Assembly (NCBI GenBank): GCA_033782935.1
Contig: JAWQEG010000505.1
Coordinates: 1 to 64,000 of the forward strand
Source: Petrolisthes cinctipes
Taxonomy: Eukaryota; Arthropoda; Malacostraca; Decapoda; Porcellanidae
Reading direction: 5' to 3'
DNA: 64,000 bases
Position numbers and translations under genes: made by a program. This document shows positions 22,318-34,127 of the stretch, one piece after another (position 1 is the first letter of the stretch; each line of letters begins with the position of its first letter). The notes below the pieces were generated by a model, which made no database searches, was not told the DNA's origin, and was given only the letters and a program-made list of their open reading frames with translations.

Positions 22318-23770
22318 CAAATACTTTCCTCTTCTCTTCCTTTTCTTTTCTTTTTCTCTTTGCTTCTTCTTTGCACTTTTTCTCTCTCCCTCCACTTTTT
22401 CTCCCATCTTACCTCCATCTCTCCCTCACTCTCCTTTCTTTTCTTTTTCCTTCCCTCCTTACTTTTTTTTCTCCTTCCCTCCTTTCTTTTCTTTTTCCCC
22501 CCTCCCCCTTCACCTTGTCTCCTCCACTCCTCCTCCATCCCTCAGACATTTCTTGCTTCCTATCTTCACTCTTTCACTATGCTTCACCACTTCCTCCTTC
22601 CCTCCCTCTCTCCACTTTCCCTCCTTCCCTCCCTCTCTCCACTTTCCCTTTTCCCTCCCTCTCTCCACTTTCCCTCCTTCCCTCCCTCTCTCCACTTTCC
22701 CTCCTTCCCTCACCATCCACTTCCTCACCTCCCACATGACACCAAGCTTCCCTCCTCTACCCCAGTATCCCTTCCTCTCTTCCACCTACTCTCTCTCATC
22801 CTCCTATCCCTCCACACTCTCTCTCTCTCTCTCTCTCCTCCCTCTACTCATCCACTCTCCTTCCTTCCCTCCCCACCCCCACCCCCATCCCACTACCCCA
22901 GTCCCCACCCCCATCCCACTACCCCAGCCCCCAACCAGAAACTCGTCCCCATCTCCCCACCATTAAAGTTTTACCCCATTAAGCTACCACCACCACCATT
23001 AAACTACGGTATCTACTCCCGTCACTTCATATTGTGCTACTCCTGATCATCTATTTCTTTCTCCCCCTTCTCCTTCTTTCTCTATCTCCCTTCCTCCTCT
23101 CTGTTTCTCTATCTCCCTTCCTCCTCTCTCTTTCTCCATCTCCTCCTCCTCTCTCTCTTTATCTGCTCCTCCTTTCTCCTCTTTCTCTATCTCCCTTCCT
23201 CCTTTCTGTTTCTATATCTCCCTTCCTCCAGGTCCCTTCCTCCTCTCTTTTTCTCCTCCTCCTTTCTCTTCCTCCTTTCTCTTTCTCCTAATTTCTCCCT
23301 TTCTCTTCCTTCTTTACATTCTCGCCCTTCTCCTTTCGACTCATTCTTGTTCCCTTGCTCTTCCTGCCTTAATATTTTTTTCTGTTTGACGTCATCTAAA
23401 CATCGTGTCTTCTCTTCCTCCGTTTCTCTTCTTATCATGTTTCTCCATTTATTTATCTTCTATTTGTATTTTCCCGTTTTCTTCTTTCTCATCTATTTTT
23501 CTGCCTCTTTCCTACTTCTCTTTTTTTTCTGTTAATTTTGTTTACGTTTTCATTTCCCCTTCATGTTTTCCTTCCTTCTTGCTTCCTTTAATTTTCTTAA
23601 TTTCTTCCTCGTTTTCCTTCTCTTGCTCTTTCTGTATCTCTTTATTTTTCTATTATTCATACTCCCCTTATCTTACTGTTTATTCTTTCTCCCGTTCCCT
23701 CGCGTCCTGTGTGTGTTTCTTCATCTCTCTCTTTGTTTATATTATAATCTTCCTCCTCTTCTGCCTATTA
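22318..23770. repeat. 1.4-kb polypyrimidine tract
   Basis: Almost continuous C/T on the plus strand, with ~24-bp CCCTCCCTCTCTCCACTTTC units (22605-22710) and CTCTTTCTCCATCTCC-like units (23070-23240). The 282- and 251-residue frames are Ser/Leu/Pro/Phe repeats; no gene is called. Confidence 0.88.
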
Positions 23771-23775
23771 TTATT

Positions 23776-23945
23776 AGTGGTAGTAGTAGTAGTATTGTAG
23801 TACTAGTATAGTAGTACTAGTATTGTACTAGTATTGTAGTACTAGTATAGTAGTACTAGTATTGTACTAGTATTGTAGTAGTAGTAGTAGTAGTATTGTA
23901 CTAGTAGTATTGTACTAGTAGTAGTATTGTACTAGTAGTAGTTAT
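23776..23945. repeat. GTA/CTAGTA compound microsatellite
   Basis: Alternating AGTAGTACTAGTATTGTACT units. TAGTACTA and TACTAGTA are themselves palindromic, giving many small inverted repeats. Confidence 0.9.
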
Positions 23946-25200
23946 AACAGACTAATCCCCTGACCCCCCCCCCCCCCTCCTCTACACTGCAGACTCAAAC
24001 TTTCTTTGTGGTTCACGTTGATTTTAATGTACCTACTTCACGTTCTTGTCTCCCGGCTCTTCCTTGTCATTGTTTTAGGCTCGTGGGTTTTGCTTGCTTG
24101 GTTTGTTTGTTTGCGTGTCGTGTAGCGGGGGTTGTTTTGTTTATTTTTGCGTTTGTTTGTGCAGTGATCAATTTGTAGATTGCGTGTGGTGTGCGGAATT
24201 TTAAGTTTCTTTGTGTGTTGTATGGAATTCTTGGTTATATTTGCGTGTGTTTCAGGTTGATTTAGATATCAGTTTGCGTCGACTGGGTTTTATTTTGATT
24301 CAAGTTTGCGTGTGTGTTTATAGTTCTTGGTGTTGGTTGTGTCGTGTATTGGGGTGGGTGTTATATAATTTTACGTTCATAACATTTTTCAGGTTATTCA
24401 TTGTTATCTCCTGGTAAAAATGTAATGCTCTTTGATGAGGGCAGAAGAGAGAGACTTATTGACCGAGAATGGGTGAGATTTTTTAGTGTAATTTTAGCTT
24501 CTATTGGCATGTGTTGAGTCTAATTTTAGCTTCCATTTGAGTGTCAGTCTTGCTTGAGTGTTGATTTATTTCCGTTGCATTTCTTCCTTTCATTTATCTT
24601 TAATCCTTCGCTATTTTGGATTACTCAAGTTTCTCTTTTAAAACTTCTAATTACCTAGAAAATGGACTTGTGTTTGCACGTATGTGTGAGCATTTAATGT
24701 CCTCATTCTCTTAAATTTATTCCGTAACGATCTTAATAAGTCATGCAAATCACACACATGTACGCTGCAGGAAATTTTATGCCCTTATCTGCTGTGTTTT
24801 GCTAATTTTCTTTGTGTATACTTATCTTTATCTGTGTACTCTTATCTCCTTTTAACGTGGAGTGAATTTATATAATATTACGTTTCTTTCAATAGATTGG
24901 GCGTGGGAGTTTTTTTTTTTTTCTCTCTCATTCTTTGTATATTTCCCCACTTTTATGCAAGGTCAATGTGACGATATAGTTTGGCCACATGGTTTTACGG
25001 TCGAATGTCAATTTTGTTGTTTAGTAGACTATCCATCCAGTCTAGTGCTCTGGTTGAAATGCTATTTTAAAATAAGGTAAATAAAACCATTCATCTAGGG
25101 ATACAAGAACACCTTACTCCATTTATTTATTGCAGACATATATGGTACTTATATGTATATACACTAATAACTGGAGAAATACAATACATACCCTTTATTT
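23946..25200. other. No gene; TG-rich unique DNA
   Basis: No supported gene or repeat family, only short T-rich and TG-rich stretches and a poly-T run near 24910. Confidence 0.6.
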
Positions 25201-25209
25201 CATACTTGG

Positions 25210-25660
25210 AAGAGTGGCCGGAGTTCAACCAGGGCCTATCTCGCCAAAAATAATTATTAATAATTTTTTTTTTTTTTTTTTGGAAATTCGTATTCGGGCA
25301 TATCAAAGTAACGATATGCTACTTCAATGCAAAGCAGGTTTTCACTCATGCCGTCCCCTCAGGAAACCCAGCCCCCCTGAAACGGGGGGACAATCGGGTT
25401 CCTTCGGAAAATGGCAGAGTGTACTTCCCCCTTGGGACCCACCCCAAGGAGGAAGGGGGTCACATCTTCCAAAGACTGAACCACACACATCAATACACAT
25501 AGCCTACACACTGAAAGGCTCACACCCTCCTACTGGATGGTGTGTGTGTATAGGGGCATGGTACAATCTTCAGGAGAGTGGAGCCCCGCGCCAGTACACA
25601 TGTCTGCACAATGCTGGACCTCCCAATCTAATACGAGTTAGGAGTGTGTATAGATGATTA
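25210..25660. other. GC-richer unclassified block
   Basis: A distinctly GC-richer segment (about 25330-25630) in AT-rich surroundings. It has short inverted pieces such as CCCCCTGAAACGGGGG and CCCCCTTGGG...AAGGAGGAAGGGGG. The frame through it has no recognisable domain. It could be a retroelement leader or SINE, but I cannot classify it. Confidence 0.35.
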
Positions 25661-27065
25661 TTTTTGACCACGACTAAACCACATTACATTTCCTTCTGTA
25701 TTACAAACTTATGATCCCTAAAGGCAACTATGAACATTAATATACTTAACGTTCCCTCAAAAGTTACCGCAATTCATGTTTTGGCAACTATTCTACTTTA
25801 TATCCACGAGACTGACCTTCAATGTTCTTGGCGAGCGACGAGAGAAAGACAAGAAATATTCTGGCTGCCGATAGTAATGGTCCACGATAGTAATGGCCAC
25901 CCACTCCTTTATACACAACTTCAGCATCCACAAATCTATACATGACATTGATATTAATGCAATATTTGAGTGATGTTCAACTACATTCATTCCCACTTTA
26001 CACCAGGAAAGTCAGAATAACCACTTCTCTCAGTCCCAGTAATGTGAATACCGATTACAGACTGCTCTCAATATTTTAACAAGAAATAACCACTTCCCTC
26101 AGTATTGTGAACTCTGATTATAGACTGCTCAATCTTTTAACAAGAAATATGGGGCACTAGGGACTTTGAACACACGGCCTCATTCATTTCATAGAATAAC
26201 GACACGATACTAACTCTTTTGATAGAAATTTGTATGGTACGAGAAAAAAATCTGCCACTGCCTTTGGAGGTGGAGATTTCAAAGTTATGCTCATGCTGAA
26301 ATTATAAATTACAGTATATACATTGATAAATTATAGACATTTGAGCCATGCCCATACTAGGGTAGGTCACTAAGCTATTGTTTTCACATTTATAACAATA
26401 ACATTAAGAATTATATAGATTTTTAACAAAGCATTATTGTAACAACTTACAACACAAACTTGTACTTTCTAGTTGGAGCTGCCATCAAGAAGTAGAAGTG
26501 AGAAGCGGAAGTGCCGAGTCAACGAGGCAGACGCTGAATGTCAGTGTTGGGGTCCATCACAGACACGGCTCGGCTGGAATTAACAACATTTATCACTGAA
26601 TTAAATTGCATTCGAAATAGTGGAAATCTTTTATTTTAATTCCTAATTATTAACTGCTATTTTTTTTTTTTATATATATGAATTGCTTATATTTTGTATA
26701 ACCATCTAAAAATTCATTATAATACACAACTTTCATTAAATTATGCGGTAACATTTACAGTCGACTTGCACAAAAATTTTAAAATTGGTTAAAGTGATGT
26801 TGCCCATGATATATCATATTCTTGCAACTTACAATTATAAATGGAATCATCTGCATCATGGAAAAAGTCTGCCATTAAACATAAACAAAAAAGTAAACTT
26901 ATTTCATAGAAGGTTTATGTTACACTCCAGTGGGTCAGATGATGGATTAAGAGAACGAGAAAAATGTCTATGATCATAAAATAATTAACAAAAGTGGACT
27001 ACCGGCCAAACACTGCCACCATAGTGTTAAAGTATTGCAATATTTTATGGCCATAAGAATTCAGC
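25661..27065. other. No gene; AT-rich unique DNA
   Basis: A ~60-bp partial duplication (26018-26060 and 26083-26120, ACCACTTCYCTCAGT) is visible. No gene recognised. Confidence 0.6.
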
Positions 27066-27067
27066 TT

Positions 27068-27176
27068 CTTATAATTTGGCAGTACTATATACTATCCCAT
27101 CTCAATGGTCCAATGAAGTGTCTAAACTTCATCGGACCCTTGATATAAAATAGTGTGTAATGCTGCCAAATAATAA
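27068..27176. other. ~105-bp single hairpin
   Basis: TAATTTGGCAGTACTATATA at the left pairs with TGTAATGCTGCCAAATAAT at the right, and the stem continues inward through AATGGTCCAATGAAGT / ACTTCATCGGACC to a very short loop. It may be a tiny MITE or a small hairpin RNA precursor. There is no transcript evidence in the sequence. Confidence 0.6.
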
Positions 27177-27300
27177 GCAACCAATTCCTCCAAACATTTC
27201 AACAAGCTACTTTCACTTTATTTGGTGTTGATTTGGATATTTTAGGAAAGAGTAACCTCCAATATACCACCAATAAAATCCTTCTTGACCTTGCACCAAC
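27177..27300. mobile_element. Diverged hairpin element HP8
   Basis: AAGCAACCAATTCCTCCAAA on the left, then GTAACCTCCAATATACCACC on the right. The stem is weak and the right core is eroded. Confidence 0.5.
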
Positions 27301-27858
27301 CTCTTCAAACTCTCCAAAAGCACAATAAATTGGGAGAGCATATGTTATCAGTTTTCAAATCCATCTATCTATATGTCTATAGCTCTGACTCCTCGTTACT
27401 CCCCCCAAGGGGGTGGCCACGGCAGAAGTGTCTCCAGTTTTCCCTGTTCCAACACTCCCTCCTTACTTGGTCAAGTTTACTTGGTCAAGCCCTCCTCTGC
27501 CCCTCACGTTTCTCTCCTTTAAATACTCTTCCATTCTGTTCTGCCATCAAACTGGAGGTCTGGCTCTCACACCAGGTCCCACAACTTCACTTTACAAACT
27601 CCACACCTTTCATTCTCTCTACATGTCCAAACCATCTCAATGTATTACGCTTCACTCTCTCAACCACTCCACATTCAATACCAATGGACTGGTTGACTGT
27701 AGTGTACAAAGTATATAAAAACAATAAAATGGGCACTTCTGGCATGGATACCAATATTTTTCCCATAAGAGTTGAAATTCACGAAAAATAGGAGTAAATA
27801 ATTTGTGGAGAAACATTGTACCTCGCACCATGTTGTGACGTCACCAGCCATACGTGGA

Positions 27859-28475
27859 CACTCATGATACATAATCTCTGACCAGGGAGTAAGCCAAAGT
27901 CTTGGTAAGACGACGGCAACTGAATCAATACCAGAAGAAGGCTTTAGTGGTTCACTGAACAAAGGTCGGAGCATCTTTGAAACAGCTTTTTTTTTTCTCG
28001 CCAATTGATCAGCAAGAGATTCTTTCTGGTACGAGATATTGTGTGCGATAACATACCCAAAATAATATTAATTGCACGGGTTCATGGTTGCCTATACTGT
28101 GGCCAAGGAATACAATGTATTTTTTCCATTTTATATCTGCATAGTTAATGATTATATAATATGCATTAATATAATTATTAAGAGTGTAATGTACATTATC
28201 AAAAACATCTCTATGTTCTAGATATATAGTTTTTAGTAGCAGTTATATATTATATATGTTGTATAGTTACAGGCTGCTGTGGTAGTCGTTGAAATTTTCG
28301 GCTATCACTAATGGCAGCTCGGTTAAGTGTAAATAATTTGTTGTTTCAGCGATGCCACGAACTTTGTTGAGTGGAGCACTGAAGCTTTCTGGTATTTGAG
28401 TGCATCTGATTGAGTTGCCTTCGTCAGACGACGATTCTGGCTAACTCCCTGGTCAGAGATTATGCATCATGAGTG
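27859..28475. mobile_element. MITE-E copy 1 (617 bp)
   Basis: Inverted ends of ~37 bp: CACTCATGATACATAATCTC... against the complement ending ...GCATCATGAGTG. The right flank is TA (28476-28477); the left TA is mutated to GA. No transposase frame is visible in the 540-bp interior. The related 170-bp copy at 57703-57872 shares the ends only. Confidence 0.78.
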
Positions 28476-28859
28476 TACCGACAGCTACTACAGACTGACT
28501 ACACACAACACTAATAAATCTCTTCTGGCGAATTTCTACTCGTGTTTTTGCACTTTTGGGACAAAACACCATTGTTGGCTATTGGCTGGCCTGGTGAAGA
28601 TGAAGTATATCCTCCGTAAAAGCACAATCATACCGCACAACTCCCCTAGACATCATAATCTATTGCTTTCAAAGGTTGGCGGCGGCCTACGTGTATGGAT
28701 AGTGACGTCACGGATGCGCTGCCATCAACTTCCATTATGTGCAACTTTGATGGCTTTTATATGCCAAACAATATTATTATTTGTCAAATAAATTACATAA
28801 CAGGACAATGCAGCTCATTTATTAACGATGTAAATTGTTTAATAGAAAACAAAAATTGA

Positions 28860-29930
28860 TTGTCAACCAGTCCGTTGCCTTCTCACTCATACCGCATCTC
28901 TCATACACACTCATTACTTTCTCCATCCCACCTAGTAAGTCCACATGCTCCTCTCTAGTAACTCATTTCCACTACACCTATTCTAGACTGATGAACCCTA
29001 CTCCATGTCCATGTCTCTGACGCATATGTCAGTGTTGGCAAGAATATACCATTTCTTAGTCCCCTTTTCACTTCCATACTCACACTTCTACCCTTCATAA
29101 TCCTCCCCAGTGATCCTATGACCTGTCTACCCCTCATTGATCTCTCCCTAATTTCTCCATTACTTCCACAAAACTGTACCCAGGTACGTAAACTCGTTCA
29201 CTTCCTCCATCATCTCACCCCTCAGAGTTCTCACAATTCGTCCCAGTTGGTACTCCCACTCTGCAAGGTGTAGCAAAGTCAATCATTTCAGTCTTTGCTC
29301 TCTCAAATACCATCACTTTACTTTTACCAACATTCACATTCAGTTTCCTTCGTTTACACAGACTGAAACTCATCTATCACTCTCTGTAACTCCCTTTCAC
29401 TCAGCCATCAACAGTGTCATCCGCAAATAAACTTGACACCAAGGACAAACTTGCTTCATTCAGCCTCAACTTCACCCCCAGGCCATTCACTTTGGCCTTC
29501 ATCTCTTATACAACCATCCATATATATATTGAACAGCCATGGTGACAAAACACACCCCTGTCTCAGCTCTACACTAAAATTAAAACTTCCACTTACATCA
29601 CCCTCTACCCGTACACATGCCTTTGCATCTGCATGAAGGCCTCAATGCCTTTCAGCAAAGACCCCCAACACCTCTGTCATAGCTCTATCAACCCTATCAT
29701 ATGCCTTCTCCAAGTCCATGAATGCAGCATACAACTTCCTACCGTTCCCAACATATTTCTCCACAATTGATTTTAATGCAAATATCTGCTCACACATCCT
29801 GTGAGCAGGGTAGGTCACCGAGGTGCTTTGTAATAGAACTTCCCAATTCCTAATGATAGCCAGTGGGCAATGGCTGCACCTCATATATACCTCATTGATT
29901 ACGATACTGCCACTGCGTAAATCCATCACA
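28860..29930 (-). pseudogene. RTE-like LINE reverse transcriptase relic
   Basis: Read on minus, the fragment begins with RT fingers/palm text (EQIFALKSIVEKYVGNGRKL, then YAAFMDLEKAYDRVDR, about 29840-29690). It passes the catalytic LFADDTV (about 29425) and GKSKVMVFERAK, and ends with the thumb/C-terminal landmarks GIFLPTLTYASETWTW, VVEMSY and VYERCGMSEKATDW. Multiple stops and frame changes separate the pieces. Endonuclease is absent. The text matches RTE-type elements common in crustacean genomes; exact family unverified. Confidence 0.8.
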
Positions 29931-30088
29931 TCTTATAATCATCCAACTAATTATATTACAAGAATCCAAAACATAAAACAAACCAAAAGTAGCTCTGGAT
30001 ACTACAAGAATACATTTCACACCTTGTTGAACGTTAATTAATATGCCCCCTCGTGGGAAGTTAATTTTATTGCCCTTTCCGGTTTTAG
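29931..30088. other. Short AT-rich spacer
   Basis: Nothing recognised between the LINE relic and the MITE at 30091. Confidence 0.5.
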
Positions 30089-30090
30089 TA

Positions 30091-30379
30091 CAGAAGTGGA
30101 CCTTACTGTATAATAGATATTTTACTGTCATTACCCACTATTTTGGACCATTCTAAGACACTTTTCTTCTATGGTTTTTCTTCCTCAAATGCGTGTTTCC
30201 CCCACCCGTCAACCCCCGATTCCCATCGGGCCCCCCATGTTTCTATGGGTATTGGGAATGGGGCATATCTCGAAAACGGGGCATTTGAGGAAGAAAAATC
30301 AAAGAAAAGTGTCTTAGAATAGTCCAAAATAGTGGGTAATGACAGTAAAATATCTATTATACAGTAAGGTCCACTTCTG
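30091..30379. mobile_element. MITE-G with ~115-bp inverted arms
   Basis: A 289-bp foldback. CAGAAGTGGACCTTACTGTA at the left matches the complement of the right end almost perfectly for about 115 bp, leaving a ~60-bp GC-rich loop. TA lies on both sides (30089-30090, 30380-30381), as expected for Tc1/mariner-type movement. Non-coding. Confidence 0.88.
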
Positions 30380-30381
30380 TA

Positions 30382-32525
30382 CCTTTACCCTCTTTCCATT
30401 AGTAAGTTAAGCACCCAAACTACCATGTCTTTAAATCCAAAAAATATGACCAGTTGACCCGATTAGTTTCATGTCAACAACAACTATATCCAAACCAACG
30501 TGAACAACAGAACCAACAATCCCTCCACACTGCATTTTTTATTTTCATGCATTAATTAAGGTTAGAAAAATCTACACCGCATCAAGAACTCTACGTATCT
30601 TTCATCTGGAAACTATAGGGCTCAAAACCAAACTACTATTTGTTCATTTCATATGGAAGTAAAGTCAACAGGCAGCCTATTATGAAAAAATATATAAATA
30701 CTTACCCATGCATTTCAAGCCACGAGGTTGAAGTGGATCCACGTATTCCTCAAGTATCCCTCTTCAGTAGGCTAGTCCACTAAGGCAATGATGGATTCCA
30801 CAAAAGACACTGAAGCCATAATGTAACCCACAATGTCACTCCATCCAAAACATTGAAACTATATCCAACCATGATTCCAAAAGCACGTAGAGTTGTGTAG
30901 ATTATATTTTCAACACTGTATGTACAGCTGGTCACACTTCCGTGAGGCCCACCCAGCGTTGTCAACGTTGGCCGAGATAACCCCGAAACACTAGTTGTGA
31001 GCTCTGCTCGCTCGAACCATTCACTGGTGGGAGGGAGAAGTAAGGAGGGTAGAGGGGGGGGGGGGCTATACAAGAAAGGTGAGAAATTATTCTTGGGGAG
31101 GTGAGAAATTATTCTTGGGGAGGTGAAAAATGTGTGGAAGCTTTAATAAAAGTACGAAAATACACCCGGTTATCAATTATTTATATACCGACATTCGTGT
31201 CAATTATTAACATCATTAAAGACAAGATTAACTTTTTCATATGATGTAACACAAAACAACTGAGGTAACATTGTATACTTTTTTCGTACAATATATAATA
31301 GTTATTATTAAGCACTAAATGCTGAAAAATACTTACACAATAACTGAATAAAAATCATGAACCAGAATGCTCTTTATTAAATGAAGCAAATGTGAATACC
31401 TTTATATTACATGTGTCAAGTGTTGATACCACTAACACACACTTCCATTTCCTCCGTATCTACCTTACAGTTTATAATCGTAGTGTCAAATATCAAGGCT
31501 CTCATTATCCCTCACGTGATAGCAACATTGTAATATTCTGAATACTTTTAATAATAGCTTATTGTATTGAAAATAGTGAACACGTACTGTTTGGTAATTT
31601 ACTATGAATCCCTCGGCATTTCATCTGTTTCTAGGTAGCAAAAATGTTTATTTTGGTAGATTTTACTTGAGCAGAGGCCAGGGAGATTGCGTCTGGCACC
31701 CACAGGCTTGTCAACAGTACTTTTTTTTTTTTTTTTTTTTTGCATTAATTAGAGACTGACGTTGACTCTAGTCTCGTTAGCCCACATTAGTTTTGATACT
31801 CGAAGAAGATTAGGAGTTGGTTGAAAACCACTAAACTGGTAAGGGTATTGAAGACCGAGTGTGGAAATATTCCCTCTCCAACATGTTGGCAGTCTTGATG
31901 ACCTGAAGATGTGTAAGGTGGTGCAGTCAGTCAGTTCACAAGGCAAGGTGTATATGGAAATTCACACTAATATCAACCTTGTAGCAGAAGACAGTAAAGA
32001 CCAACACGGCATCAAATACAACTAGGAAAATTCTTTACAATCGACAAAGTGAAAATTTATGCCTTCATAATTACAATATGAGCACAGCTAATTTTCAAAA
32101 CAATTTAGTTTCACTCTAAATCGATCAATTGGCGAATACATAAACTCAAAATCAAACTATTACCAAATACACTAACACTTATCAATTACGTAAACACAAT
32201 AAACAGCGAGTCACACCTAGAGAACCTCACTCTTTCACGGCCAAAAAGACACTAACCACCGGCTCTCAACACACTTCCCTCGTCACCTCCGCTCCCTCTC
32301 TTTTGTTACTTGGTATGAGCTAAGACCAGGACAAACCCCGCTTTGAATACGTCTCATGGAACTTCAAATCAGGTTCGAAACACCACCAACGAGACACTTA
32401 ACGTTGATGTCTTTATTTTACAAGCAGTTTTATTCGTGCAATATTATAACATTTATAATATATTATTTAAGTCGTCCCATATACCTGTACTACAAGATAT
32501 TTTTTCAATTAGTCCCATCCACGAC
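30382..32525. other. No gene; AT-rich unique DNA
   Basis: Includes a short duplication (31078-31130, GAGAAATTATTCTTGGGGAG twice), a poly-G run at about 31056 and a poly-T run at 31719-31741 that may be a retroelement scar. No gene supported. Confidence 0.6.
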
Positions 32526-32827
32526 ACAAGAGTTCCAGAGTCTCGCTCCGACAGTCTCGCTCCAGAACAGGTGGAGTGTGGACGTACTCGTGGCGCTCTG
32601 CCTCCATTCTCGTTTGTGTTGTTTTGGAGCTCTTGTTTGTGTTTTTTGTGTTGTTTGTGAGTTCTTGTTTGTGTGTTGTTGTTTCTGTGGTGTTGCTGGT
32701 GTTGTTTGTCTGTTTTGGTTCTGTGTATAGTTTTGTTGTGATTGTCTGTGGGTGTGTGTCCCTGGCTGATTGAGTGTTTAGTTGTTTGTGTTGTTGTTTG
32801 CTTTCCATCTAGGCCTTGCCTGGCCTG

Positions 32828-34124
32828 ATGGAGAGTGCGGATTCCTGCTTGGAGGCCGACTTGGCAATGTCGGAGGAAGACGAGTCTCCAATTGAGGATC
32901 ACTGGCCTGAGCTGCCTTCTCGCAACCTTCCCCCCCTCTCCTCGGTCACTCCGCAGCTCAGGTTGCAGCCGTCCACCTCCTCAACCTCTACCAAGCGACC
33001 TGTTGATGCCTCGTCCGACTCCTCGCAGGATTCCGATGGTGTGGACTGTTTGCCTCCAGCTGCCAAGACTGCCAAGGGTGCTTCAGCTGCGCACGACGTA
33101 CCTTCTCTGCCTCACCCTGGTGTTTCTTCTTTGTATACCAACTCCTTGCCCTCGTCCAACCTTCCTGCTTTTGCCCCAAGAAATGCCTATGTCAAGCTCT
33201 CCTTCTCTGGAAACCCATCTACGGACACAAAGCTGCGTTGGTTGTCTGATGTCAACAGGGCCTTCCAGTTGCAGCGTGAACTGGCTGAAGTGAAGATGAC
33301 TGCTGTCACCTCCCGGTTTGTCTACATCTCTAGGAAGCGTCAGGACATCATTGATAGAGTAAAGGCTGGTGAATTTTTATCTCTGCCTCTCATTCTTGAA
33401 GACTCACCTGAGAGGCCTCGTAAGTTCCCCAGCTACATCCTCACCCGTTTTCCTTCATAATGACCAGCCTTGGTACTACAGGTGCTGGGGAGTTGGGCAT
33501 ATCTCACGGTACTGTTCTGCCAGGCCGAAGTGTGCATGGTGTGCGGCCGACCATGATTCCAAGACGTGTCCTGTCAGGGGTGAACCATCACGTCCTGCTG
33601 CCTCCACCTCTGAGCCTTCACCTCTTGAAGATACGTCTCGATGGAAGTGTCCACGATGCCTTCAGCCAGGGGCTAACGTGTGGCATGGATGTACTCGACG
33701 TAAGGTTCAGGCTCTTGTCTCTACTATTGCTCCGCCTCCACCACCACCACCACCACCACCACCACCTCCCCAGTCTGCTCATCCTACCAGCCCTGCCTCA
33801 CCTCCAGACCTGGCCCTTCGCAAGTCTGTTGCTACCCTCATGGCACGATGTATGGCTCTTGAAAACCGCTTTTCTGCCCTTGAAGCCAGGATTGATGGGC
33901 TGGTTGCCGCGCAGGCTGCCAATGACTCCAAACCCTCCACCTTGGTCGAGGCTCAGCAGGCCATCATCTCAACTGTCACTACCCTTATCGAAAAGATGGA
34001 TACTGTTGCATCTCGCCTTGAAAAGCTTTTCGAGTCAGTCCCTTCTCCTGGTCCATCTTCTTCTCCAGGTCGCTCATCTGCCCCCACTCACCGGACTTCT
34101 ACCTCCAAATACAGAGTTCGCTAG
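32828..34124 (+). pseudogene. LINE copy 1 ORF1, broken by a 179-bp deletion
   Basis: Begins at ATG 32828 (MESADSCLEADLAMSEED), with an acidic Ser/Pro-rich N-terminus, then YVKLSFSGNPSTDTKLRWL and a basic region. At 33454/33455 the reading runs from ILTRFP straight to a stop, because 179 bp present in copies 2 and 3 are missing. The frame resumes in another register with the finger cluster CYRCWGVGHISRYC-like (here YYRCWG, first Cys replaced by Tyr), CAWCAADHDSKTC and CPRCLQPGANVWHGC. A Pro10 run, a coiled-coil-like LALRKSVATLMARCMALENR and the end SKYRVR follow, stopping at 34124. Family role: RNA binding in the retrotransposition particle. Confidence 0.88.
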
Positions 34125-34127
34125 TGA

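Noticed and set aside
22198..23046. Plus-strand frames of 251 and 282 codons
   Set aside because: Ser/Pro/Leu/Phe translation of the polypyrimidine tract, with no domain or start context.
25130..25657. 175-codon plus-strand frame
   Set aside because: It crosses a poly-T run and the unclassified GC-rich block, with no recognisable domain.
27285..27791. 168-codon plus-strand frame
   Set aside because: No domain, poor start context and overlap with eroded repeat DNA; probably chance.
32509..32902. Minus-strand Thr/Asn/Gln-rich frames of 99-149 codons
   Set aside because: Antisense translation of the TG-rich LINE 5' UTR.
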